Source: Candidatus Opimibacter skivensis (lineage in GTDB: Bacteria; Bacteroidota; Bacteroidia; Chitinophagales; Saprospiraceae). Taken from it: a DNA stretch of 64,000 nt. Each line of letters begins with the position of its first letter. Position 1 is the first letter of the stretch. Location: positions 649,407-713,406 of the forward strand of contig JADKGY010000006.1 of the NCBI GenBank assembly GCA_016722045.1, in the 5' to 3' direction. The position numbers were made by a program, and so were the translations under genes. The notes under the pieces are model-generated. The model was not told the DNA's origin. It made no database searches and saw only the letters and a list, made by a program, of their open reading frames with translations. Shown here one piece after another: positions 34,825-42,491 of this stretch.

Positions 34825-36351
34825 CTAAAACGGTATAGGTTCATCCTCTTCATTTAATCTCGAAGGTCGTGTGATGATCGCATTATAATTATCGACCGGT
34901 CCTTTGCCTGAAATATCATTGAAGAAGTCATCACCCGGATCCGTAAACTTGGCGAATTGGCTGATGAATTTCAGATTGACAGTACCCAATGCACCATTTC
35001 TGTGTTTGGAGACAATGATTTCAGCCTGGTCTTTTGAGATCGTCGGATCAGATTCCATCTCGTAGTAATCCGGACGATAGATGAACATGACGATGTCTGC
35101 ATCCTGCTCGATAGCTCCTGAGTCCCGAAGGTCAGACAGTTGTGGACGTTTATTTCCACCACGCGTCTCAACTGCACGACTGAGCTGTGATAGTGCGATG
35201 ACAGGCACATCAAGTTCTTTAGCCATCGTCTTGAGAGCACGTGAGATCGAACTGATTTCCTGTTCGCGAGTACCACCTCTTTTGCTTGAGTCGGGACCTG
35301 CAGTCATGAGCTGTAAGTAATCGACGATCACAAGCTGAATATCATGTTGCATCTTGAGTCGGCGACATTTCGCACGCAATTCGAAGATGTTGATAGCAGG
35401 TGTGTCATCGATGAAAATGGGTACATCGCTGAAGCGCTCAACTGCGGTATTGAGTTGTTGCCATTCGTAGTCTTCAAGTTGCGCATTACGCAATTTGGAG
35501 CCCGGAATTTCGGCGACCATTGACATCAGACGATGTGTCAATTGAAGTGCTGACATTTCCAATGAAAAGAAAGCAATAGGTTTGTTGAAATCAAGAGCTG
35601 CATTTCTGGCCAGGGAAAGTGTGAATGCAGTTTTACCCATACCAGGTCGTGCAGCTACGATGATGAGATCCGATCGCTGCCATCCGTTCGTGATCTTATC
35701 AAGTTCGACGAAACCAGCAGGAACTCCGTTGATGCCATCGACTTTTTTCGAGAGGGCTTCAAGTTCTTTCTGTGCTTTCACCGCGAGATCACCGAGTCTA
35801 CTGTAACGACGATTAAGATTTTTCTGTGTGATGTCGAAGAGATTACTTTCAGCTTCATCAAGCATCTGGAATACATCTTTGGTATCTTCAAATGCATCAC
35901 CGATCGTAGATGTGCTTACTCTGATCAGCTCACGTTGAATATGTTTTTGCGCGATGATTCTTGAGTGAAATTCAAGATTCGCGGCGCTGGCAACTTTATT
36001 AGTCAGTTCAGCAAGGAAACCGACGCCTCCTGCCATTTCAAGATTGCCTGCTTTTTTGAGGGCTTCATGAACGGTGAGGATATCGACAGGCTGTGATCGT
36101 TCGAAGAGGCGTATCATGGCCTCGAAAATGACGGAATGTGGTTTTTTATAAAAACTGTCCGGTGTCAGGATATCGAGGACGACCGCCATCGCGTCTTTGT
36201 CGAGCATGAGGGCTCCAAGGACGACTTCTTCGATCTGAGTGGCCTGTGGTTGTAGTTTTCCATAGACCAGACTGGTCAGGTCATTGTCTGATCGTATTGG
36301 TTTTAGCCTGGTACCTGAAGTTTGAGGAGAGTATTGATTGGGCTCAGCCAT
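34825..36351 (-). CDS. dnaB: Replicative DNA helicase DnaB
   Basis: The 508-residue protein is a normal DnaB. The N-terminal helical domain carries EEVVLGALMLDKDA and SFYKKPHSVIFEAM. After the linker, the RecA-fold ATPase has Walker A ARPGMGKTAFTLSLARN, Walker B LVIVDYLQLM, the arginine-finger region QEISSISRALKTMAKELDVP and ALSQLSRAVETRGGN, RPQLSDLRDSGAIEQDADI and SKHRNGALGTVNLKF. It unwinds DNA at the replication fork as a hexamer loaded by DnaC-like factors. No primase or dnaA is nearby. No intein is present. It is followed upstream by a 487-bp gene-free stretch. Confidence 0.97.
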   Translation of the reverse strand: MAEPNQYSPQTSGTRLKPIRSDNDLTSLVYGKLQPQATQIEEVVLGALMLDKDAMAVVLDILTPDSFYKKPHSVIFEAMIRLFERSQPVDILTVHEALKKAGNLEMAGGVGFLAELTNKVASAANLEFHSRIIAQKHIQRELIRVSTSTIGDAFEDTKDVFQMLDEAESNLFDITQKNLNRRYSRLGDLAVKAQKELEALSKKVDGINGVPAGFVELDKITNGWQRSDLIIVAARPGMGKTAFTLSLARNAALDFNKPIAFFSLEMSALQLTHRLMSMVAEIPGSKLRNAQLEDYEWQQLNTAVERFSDVPIFIDDTPAINIFELRAKCRRLKMQHDIQLVIVDYLQLMTAGPDSSKRGGTREQEISSISRALKTMAKELDVPVIALSQLSRAVETRGGNKRPQLSDLRDSGAIEQDADIVMFIYRPDYYEMESDPTISKDQAEIIVSKHRNGALGTVNLKFISQFAKFTDPGDDFFNDISGKGPVDNYNAIITRPSRLNEEDEPIPF

Positions 36352-36838
36352 GAGGGGATTGAAGATTCAAATATTTAAAATGATGTATCTAAAGGGGCTC
36401 AAAACTATGTCGCTCTGCACGTATGACCTAATCACATGTAGTGCGTTTTGGCTTTTATGTGTTAGGAACTAGCTGTATTTCTGTGGAAAAGAATGTTAGC
36501 AAATACTTTGCCTGCCATCTTAATCTCAAAAGTACACATTATAACAATCTGAAATTTGATTTGGTGCCTTTTTTGGAGCTTACTTTTCAATAAGTTATGA
36601 TGACAAATGGGTCATATCAGGGAAAAGTCAATGTATAAATACTTCACAGTAAAGACATGATTTAAAATGACGGACGATCGGTAGGAATGACCAGACATGT
36701 GAGAAAATAATATATAAATTATTTTTTATCTGAGTGTAGAGTCATGACCCGACTGTTCTGGTATTACATTCAAATTTGATCTTTTAAGCAACGTATAAGG
36801 ATTGAAAAGTACTCACTTTCCACAGGAGGAAAAGACTA
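36352..36838. other. Gene-free stretch with no recognised feature
   Basis: I see no convincing coding frame, tRNA, repeat or terminator in these 487 bp. It is AT-rich and presumably carries the dnaB promoter. Two TGTGGAA/TTCCACA words (near 36482 and 36819) are too few to suggest an origin. Confidence 0.5.
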
Positions 36839-37969
36839 TCATTTTCTTAATATTGACTTGGATAGAATCCCATATGTCTGAATTGCAGCCTTTTCCCAAG
36901 AGAAGAGCTTAATTTGATCATATCCTTTCACGATCAAATCTTCACGAAGTTTTATATTGAAAACGAGTGTATCCATATGTTGCGCCAATTGCTCTGCATC
37001 AAGCGGATTAAAATAAAGTGCTGCATCACCACCCACCTCAGGCAATGAAGAAGAGTTACTGCTGATCACCGGCACACCGCTTGACATTCCTTCCAATAAA
37101 GGCAACCCAAAACCCTCATACAAGGACGGATAGATGAGTGCCCCTGCAGAAGCCATCCATGCTTTTGTGTCATCACGATTGACAAAACCAGGCATGTGGA
37201 TATTATCCTTCCATTTGCTTTGTTCCACAGCTTTGAATACATCATCTGCATCCCACGATGCTCTTCCGGCCAGCACCAGTTGATGATCATTTCGATTCAT
37301 GGATTTAAATAGTTCGAATGCACGAATGAGCGTGATTACATTTTTTCGTGGATGAATCGCACCGAGATAAAAGAAATAAGGTTTGCCCTGCGTATGTGTA
37401 TCCCGAAACGATTGAATTTTTTGAGCATCAAAAGGAACATATCCTGATGATACCCCATTATGCACCACTGAAATTTTATCAGCAGGAATCTGATAGGCAT
37501 TAATCAATTCATCTTTTGAAAACTGAGACACCGTGATGATATGGTCTGTATGCTCCAGATAAACATGCATCCATTTTTTATAAAAGTTCCGGATCCTCGG
37601 CACAAAATATTCCGGATACCTGTAGAATGCCACATCATGCACGACACTCACTTTAGGTATTTTCATTTTCAATGGAACAAACCCATCCGGGCTATAAAAG
37701 ACATCTGATTTCCTGAGCTTCACATCTCGTTGCACCGGATATTTATTCCAATACCGGATCAAAGCAGGAAGTCGCGCCGGTGGACCAAACACATGTGGCA
37801 TCACATTCGGCCCATGTACAAAACGATTGTCATACGGACGATCAAAATAATAATCAAAGCGATCTTCCGAATGCGTCTTCACTATCCTCTGCATGATCTC
37901 ATGCGTCACAGTCCCTATACCTTCGAGACGGTCCTGCATCATGTGCCTGGCATTCACAGCTATTCGCAT
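36839..37969 (-). CDS. Glycosyltransferase family 1/GT4
   Basis: I start at the ATG at 37969 (MRIAVNARHMM), since the frame is open three codons further only through a TTG at 37978. The 376-residue GT-B protein has IAVNARHM as the first strand, VSVVHDVAFYRYP, HIITVSQFSKDEL, VVHNGVSSGYVPF, PYFFYLGAIHPRKNVITLI in the acceptor and linker region, and the donor-site motif YPSLYEGFGLPLLEGMSSGV with the E-x7-E pattern, then ALYFNPLDAEQLAQ. It transfers a nucleotide-activated sugar, probably in cell-surface glycan synthesis. It lies alone between spacers. Confidence 0.9.
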   Translation of the reverse strand: MRIAVNARHMMQDRLEGIGTVTHEIMQRIVKTHSEDRFDYYFDRPYDNRFVHGPNVMPHVFGPPARLPALIRYWNKYPVQRDVKLRKSDVFYSPDGFVPLKMKIPKVSVVHDVAFYRYPEYFVPRIRNFYKKWMHVYLEHTDHIITVSQFSKDELINAYQIPADKISVVHNGVSSGYVPFDAQKIQSFRDTHTQGKPYFFYLGAIHPRKNVITLIRAFELFKSMNRNDHQLVLAGRASWDADDVFKAVEQSKWKDNIHMPGFVNRDDTKAWMASAGALIYPSLYEGFGLPLLEGMSSGVPVISSNSSSLPEVGGDAALYFNPLDAEQLAQHMDTLVFNIKLREDLIVKGYDQIKLFSWEKAAIQTYGILSKSILRK

Positions 37970-37975
37970 AAGACA

Positions 37976-37983
37976 CAAATGTA
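37976..37983 (-). promoter_or_regulatory. Candidate -7 element immediately before the glycosyltransferase start
   Basis: The minus strand reads TACATTTG, matching TAnnTTTG, 6 nt before the ATG at 37969. This would give a leaderless or nearly leaderless transcript. The -33 position falls in a purine repeat and shows no TTTG. Confidence 0.35.
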
Positions 37984-38118
37984 AGTGAGAGAAGTGAGAG
38001 AAGTGTGCTTCGACCTGCTGGACTCATCATCGTGCTACAGCTCAGCAACCGAGAAGTGAGAGGAGAGAAGTGAGAGGATTGAGGGGATGGAGGGGAGTGA
38101 GGGGAGTGAGGGGATTAG
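37984..38118 (+). repeat. AGTGAGAGA-type short repeats enclosing a dispersed element
   Basis: The 9-bp unit AGTGAGAGA repeats from 37984, resumes at 38053 and degenerates into GGGGAGTGAG units to about 38118. Between them, 38004-38055 (tgtgcttcgacc, then gtgctacagctca) is related to the reverse complement of 46961-47012. The 446-bp spacer 37979-38424 shows no credible gene. Confidence 0.8.
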
Positions 38119-38124
38119 AATATT

Positions 38125-38171
38125 CTTTTCACAAGTCGGGGCGTTTTGCAACCGCCCAGACTTGTGAAAAG
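38125..38171 (+). repeat. Hairpin element with 27-nt conserved core, copy A
   Basis: The 13-bp arms CTTTTCACAAGTC (38125-38137) and GACTTGTGAAAAG (38159-38171) are perfectly complementary. The 21-nt middle begins GGGGCGTTTTG and ends CCGCCCA and can pair further. Core bases 38135-38161 are identical to the reverse complement of the core at 50523-50549, but the outer arms differ between the two copies. Confidence 0.9.
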
Positions 38172-38223
38172 AAAACGCCACTACTGTTACCATCATCCGA
38201 GAAGTGAGAGAAGATTCTTTAAG

Positions 38224-38286
38224 CTCCGTAGGAGCGACATCTCTGTAGCACGTAGTGCGAAAGAGGTATTTGAGCTCCATCGGAGT
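38224..38286 (+). repeat. Three hairpins with three-base loops
   Basis: CTCC-GTA-GGAG (38224-38234), GCAC-GTA-GTGC (38248-38258) and CTCC-ATC-GGAG (38275-38285) stand in tandem upstream of nadB. The same style with TGT or TGC loops occurs at 13094-13138 and 40071-40126. Confidence 0.75.
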
Positions 38287-38424
38287 GATATATTTTTTTA
38301 CGCGGTCAACACAAATATTAAGCATTTAACCAATAACCTTCACCCTGTCCACTTTCCAACAACCTTCAACCTACAACTCACCCATTATTGTGATCTTTGA
38401 GGTCAGTTAAATTATCCTGAATAA

Positions 38425-40035
38425 ATGAGTATCGAAAAAAGAACAGATGTCCTCATCGTCGGATCCGGAGTAGCCGGGCTTACTTGCGCTATTAAGTTAG
38501 CTATGGCGAGGCCCGATCTGAAGATCACCATGATGGCAAAGGCGACCAAAGATGAAAGCAATACCCGCTATGCTCAGGGTGGTGTGGCTGCTGTATGGAA
38601 CATCAAAGCTGACACACTCGAAAAACACATCGCTGATACACTTGATGCAGGTGATGGCCTTTGCAAAGAAGATATCGTCCGGATGATCGTCACAGAAGGG
38701 CCGGTACGTGTTCAGGAGCTGATCGATTGGGGAGCCCGATTTGACAAAGAGCTTAGCGGTGAATATGACCTTGGACGTGAAGGCGGCCACAGCGAGAATC
38801 GCATCCTGCACTACAAAGACATCACCGGTTGGGAAATCGAACGGACACTACTTGAGAAAGCAGCTTCATTAAGCAATATCATCATCCTTGAAAATTATTT
38901 TGCAATTGATCTCCTCACGCAACATCACCTCGGGTATAATGTCACGCGCATGACACCTGATATAGAATGTTATGGTGTATATGCTTTAGATAAAGAAAAT
39001 CTTGACGTAGAAACACATCTCGCACGCATCACAATCTTAGCCACAGGCGGTGCAGGTCAAATCTATCGTGCGACGACGAATCCGATCATTGCTACCGGCG
39101 ATGGAATGGCGATGATGTACAGAGCCAAAGGACGTATCAGCAACATGGAGTTTGTGCAATTCCACCCTACTTCACTCTACAATCCCGCAGTTGAAAGCCA
39201 GGCTTATCTTATATCCGAAGCTGTACGTGGTTTCGGCGGTGTACTCCGCACATTGGATGGTGAAGAATTTATGGAAAAATATGATGAGCGTAAAAGTCTG
39301 GCACCAAGAGATATTGTAGCACGTGCGATTGACAGCGAGATGAAGCGGCTCGGTGATGAATATGTGTATCTCGATTGCCGTCATCTCAATGTAGAAGAAT
39401 TCAAAATTCATTTTCCAAACATCTATGAAAAATGTCTTTCTGCGGGAGTTGATATTTCAAAATCGATGATTCCCGTTGTCCCGGCATGTCATTATTTCTG
39501 TGGCGGCATTATGGTCGATCGTGATGGCAAGACATCTTTCAATCGTCTCTGGGCTGCTGGAGAATGTACTGCGTCAGGACTACATGGCGCAAACCGTCTC
39601 GCTTCGAATTCACTTCTTGAAGGATTAGTTTACGGACATAATATCGCCGAACAGGTAAAAACTGCTATCGACAAATTTGATTTTAAAGAAGGAATACCTG
39701 CATGGAATGCAATGGGCACAACGCATCCAAAAGAAATGGTATTAATCACGCAAAGCTGGAAAGAATTGAAAGATATCATGAGCAGCTATGTCGGGATCGT
39801 CAGATCTAATGTCCGTCTGCGAAGAGCACTCGACAGATTATGGCTTCTATATCAGGAGACTGAAACTCTTTACAACTCATCTACATTATCACCACAACTT
39901 TGTGAATTGCGTAATCTTATCACCATTGCATACCTGGTCACAAGATCTGCATCTATGCGGCATGAAAGCAGAGGCCTGCACTACACGACAGATTATCCGG
40001 AGAAATTGGATCACCTGGAAGAGACTTTGCTATAA
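38425..40035 (+). CDS. nadB: L-aspartate oxidase
   Basis: The 536-residue flavoprotein oxidises L-aspartate to iminoaspartate, the first step of de novo NAD synthesis. The FAD loop is VLIVGSGVAGLTCAIKLA. Substrate-domain motifs are NTRYAQGGVAAVW, DLGREGGHSENRILHYKDITG in the capping region, FVQFHPTSLYNP, YLISEAVRGFGGVLRT, CGGIMVDRDGKTSF and GLHGANRLASNSLLEGLVYG. The C-terminal helical domain ends with SASMRHESRGLHYTTDYPE. This distinguishes it from succinate dehydrogenase and fumarate reductase flavoproteins. nadA and nadC are not in the window. The gene is flanked by repeat-rich spacers on both sides. Confidence 0.95.
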   Translation: MSIEKRTDVLIVGSGVAGLTCAIKLAMARPDLKITMMAKATKDESNTRYAQGGVAAVWNIKADTLEKHIADTLDAGDGLCKEDIVRMIVTEGPVRVQELIDWGARFDKELSGEYDLGREGGHSENRILHYKDITGWEIERTLLEKAASLSNIIILENYFAIDLLTQHHLGYNVTRMTPDIECYGVYALDKENLDVETHLARITILATGGAGQIYRATTNPIIATGDGMAMMYRAKGRISNMEFVQFHPTSLYNPAVESQAYLISEAVRGFGGVLRTLDGEEFMEKYDERKSLAPRDIVARAIDSEMKRLGDEYVYLDCRHLNVEEFKIHFPNIYEKCLSAGVDISKSMIPVVPACHYFCGGIMVDRDGKTSFNRLWAAGECTASGLHGANRLASNSLLEGLVYGHNIAEQVKTAIDKFDFKEGIPAWNAMGTTHPKEMVLITQSWKELKDIMSSYVGIVRSNVRLRRALDRLWLLYQETETLYNSSTLSPQLCELRNLITIAYLVTRSASMRHESRGLHYTTDYPEKLDHLEETLL

Positions 40036-40070
40036 TAAAAAATTTGCCTGGAAAGGAAACCTTTTTATTC

Positions 40071-40153
40071 AACCCTTGCAGGGTTTGCAACTTTCTTCTC
40101 ACTCTTTTTCAGTGGGTTGCACCCACGGCCATTTATATTTAAGTCCTTCGGAC
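40071..40153 (+). repeat. Three hairpins with three-base loops downstream of nadB
   Basis: AACCCT-TGC-AGGGTT (40071-40085), GTGGGT-TGC-ACCCAC (40112-40126) and GTCC-TTC-GGAC (40143-40153). A further imperfect palindrome CTCGC-TGCAA-GCGAG follows near 40229. The 289-bp spacer 40036-40324 shows no gene. Confidence 0.75.
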
Positions 40154-40324
40154 CTCTTTTCAAAACAGCTAATGAATAAATTGAGAATACTTTGATTTCT
40201 CGGCGTCATGCCCCGGGGTTTTCTAAACTCGCTGCAAGCGAGCGTTAGAAACACAGGGGTGATGCTTCAGACTTTTATCGAACTTGTTCGCAAAAGTCAA
40301 GCGATGGGGTTAAGACGCGCGGAA

Positions 40325-41893
40325 TCAATTCCGACCGACTACATCAACCCCTATCCTCTCCTCTCTATTCGCAAGCTCCCATGCTGTGTAAAATGCAAGC
40401 TGCGCGATCGTCTGGGCTTTATCATACATGATTTTATCAGGCGTATCTGTCGGCCGGTGATAATCGGCATGAACACCTGAGAAAAAAAAGATCGCCGGAA
40501 TACCATTCTTTGCAAAATTGTAATGATCAGAACGGTAATAAAAACGATTCGGATCATCATCAGCATTGTAGGTATAATCTAGATCAAGATGAGTGTATTC
40601 CTTATTCATCGATTCATTGATCTTATGCAGATCCGTACTCAATCGATCTGATCCGATGACATAGGTATAGTTTGAATTCTTGTGCAACGTATCCACTCTC
40701 CCGATCATATCAATATTGACATCTGCTATAGTATTCTTCAATGGAAATACCGGATGCTCTGAATAATATTGTGACCCAAGCAACCCTTTCTCTTCACCCG
40801 TGACCAGCATGCACAACACACTTCGTCGGGGTCCATCACCTTTTTGTTTTGCTTTTTCCATCGCCTGTGCGATTTCAAGTACAGCACTTGTGCCTGAGGC
40901 ATTGTCGTCCGCACCAAAATAGATTTCTTCACCACGCTTTCCAAGATGATCATAATGTGCAGATACCACTACCAATTGGTCTTTTAATCCTGGGTCTGTT
41001 CCTTCAATATATCCCAGCACATTCTGACTTACCAATGATTTAACCTGCTTGACAACTTTCCATTTTATATCAACAGGAATGTCGAGTTGTATAGTTTTAC
41101 CACGGTTTAAAAGCTTCATGATTTTGCCTTTCTTCTTTCCTATTATCTGATCGCCAAGTGATGCAGAAATAAATGCATGGTGAATGTATGAAGCAGACAA
41201 GACCTCAGCAGAACCCATCAGCATTCTCTCATTTAGATAATTTCTCCTGGCGAAATTCAAAAAATCTTTGAAATCATCCTCAATGATCCAGATGGATGCT
41301 GCTCCGGCAGATTTAGCGGCAGCGATTTTTCGCAATGGATCACTAGTCCATGTAGATGCACTATCCGTTCCCGTAATTCTGAAATTACCATCACGATTGC
41401 GAGGCTCACCACTGAAGACAATAATATTTTGTCCCTTTATATTTTTTCCTGCATAATCTGAATAAGCGGGATCATCAATTCCATAACCAAGAAATCTGAA
41501 CGACCCGATACGTAATGAAGCAGCCGAATCAGGAAAATATTGGGGAATAGAAAGATAATTCTTTAGATTCTCCTCCTCGCTACCATTGATACTCAACTGA
41601 TCAGTCTTCCATTGGATCCTGGAGAAAGCCAGCTCCTGAAAATAATCTCCATCACCAGGAATAGGTGAAATACCATCAAGTTTAAATTGATCAGCGATAT
41701 ACCGGGCTGCTTGATTATTTCCTTCTGTCCCCGTTTCTCTGCCTTCAAATGCAGTGGACGCTAACTGATACACATGTTCCTTAAGTGTTTTAGCTTCAAT
41801 CGTCGCAGCATATTGAGATGCAATAGAAATAGGTGACTGAGCGAAAAGAGTAAAAGAAGCAAAGAGCAAAATGATGATTGAAATACTTTTCAT
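40325..41893 (-). CDS. Secreted M28 family aminopeptidase-like protein
   Basis: The 522-residue protein has a signal peptide (SIIILLFASFTLFAQ). The catalytic domain carries the two-zinc ligands of family M28: VVVSAHYDHLG, FGADDNASGTSAVLEIA, LVTGEEKGLLGSQYYSE with the catalytic Glu pair, ADVNIDMIGRVD, and RSDHYNFAKNGIPAIFFFSG with the final His. Residues about 130-270 form an inserted PA-like domain (GKNIKGQNIIVFSGEPRN). It probably acts as an aminopeptidase in the periplasm or outside the cell. No T9SS domain is visible. It stands alone between repeat spacers. Confidence 0.93.
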   Translation of the reverse strand: MKSISIIILLFASFTLFAQSPISIASQYAATIEAKTLKEHVYQLASTAFEGRETGTEGNNQAARYIADQFKLDGISPIPGDGDYFQELAFSRIQWKTDQLSINGSEEENLKNYLSIPQYFPDSAASLRIGSFRFLGYGIDDPAYSDYAGKNIKGQNIIVFSGEPRNRDGNFRITGTDSASTWTSDPLRKIAAAKSAGAASIWIIEDDFKDFLNFARRNYLNERMLMGSAEVLSASYIHHAFISASLGDQIIGKKKGKIMKLLNRGKTIQLDIPVDIKWKVVKQVKSLVSQNVLGYIEGTDPGLKDQLVVVSAHYDHLGKRGEEIYFGADDNASGTSAVLEIAQAMEKAKQKGDGPRRSVLCMLVTGEEKGLLGSQYYSEHPVFPLKNTIADVNIDMIGRVDTLHKNSNYTYVIGSDRLSTDLHKINESMNKEYTHLDLDYTYNADDDPNRFYYRSDHYNFAKNGIPAIFFFSGVHADYHRPTDTPDKIMYDKAQTIAQLAFYTAWELANREERIGVDVVGRN

Positions 41894-41962
41894 CGGGTAT
41901 CAACTATTGTGAATAATTGTTTTTCGTAACTGCAGGAGCAAACTCCTTCTGTGGCCGTTTGC

Positions 41963-42029
41963 TATGGTTGAAGTTTGCTACAACCATAACGAGTGGTTGT
42001 TCGCCGTTGTTGGAGTTTTCTCCAACAAC
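41963..42029 (+). repeat. Two palindromes downstream of rpiB
   Basis: TATGGTTG paired with CAACCATA (41963-41988, 10-nt loop) is followed by GTTGTTGGAG-TTTT-CTCCAACAAC (42006-42029, perfect 10-bp stem). The second could terminate minus-strand transcription from rpiB, whose stop is 8 nt away. Confidence 0.8.
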
Positions 42030-42036
42030 ATCAAGG

Positions 42037-42486
42037 TCACGCACATCTTATTTTATCCACACGTCTCTGATGCCTTCCACCTTCAAATGGCGTCTCCAGA
42101 AAGGTCTGCACCATCGACATCGCCACAGCTTCATTCACAAAACGAGCGGGAATAGCAAGAATATTAGCATCATTATGTTGTCTTGCCAATGAAGCTAATT
42201 CGTTATTCCAACATAATGCAGCTCTTATTCCCTGGTGTTTATTGGCCGTCATTGCAGCTCCATTGCCGGAGCCACATAAAATAATCCCTAATCTGGCTTC
42301 ACCGCTTTCAATCGCATTGGCTACAGGATGAATGTGATCCGGATAATCCGTTGATGCTTCACTGTTCGTTCCGAAATCAAGTACCTCATATCCATTACGA
42401 TTCAACCACTGAACAATGTCAGCTTTATAAAGGTATCCTGCATGATCAGCACCAACCGCTATTTTTTGTTTTTGAGCGCTTTCCAT
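42037..42486 (-). CDS. rpiB: Ribose-5-phosphate isomerase B
   Basis: The 149-residue protein has the RpiB signatures VGADHAGYLYKADIV, YEVLDFGTNSEASTDYPDH, ARLGIILCGSGNGAAMTANK with the catalytic Cys, and RAALCWNNELASLARQHNDA, then ANILAIPARFVN. It interconverts ribose-5-phosphate and ribulose-5-phosphate in the pentose phosphate pathway. It starts 5 bp after the stop of the DUF2723 gene and is probably cotranscribed with it. Length is normal. Confidence 0.95.
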   Translation of the reverse strand: MESAQKQKIAVGADHAGYLYKADIVQWLNRNGYEVLDFGTNSEASTDYPDHIHPVANAIESGEARLGIILCGSGNGAAMTANKHQGIRAALCWNNELASLARQHNDANILAIPARFVNEAVAMSMVQTFLETPFEGGRHQRRVDKIRCA

Positions 42487-42491
42487 CTTAT

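Noticed and set aside
36352..36838. Possible replication origin upstream of dnaB
   Set aside because: Only two partial DnaA-box-like words, no dnaA nearby and no AT-rich unwinding repeat were seen.
38146..38400. Plus-strand open frame with KLRRSDISVARSAK
   Set aside because: It is a translation of triloop hairpins and spacer repeats; peptides of this kind arise repeatedly from such repeats.
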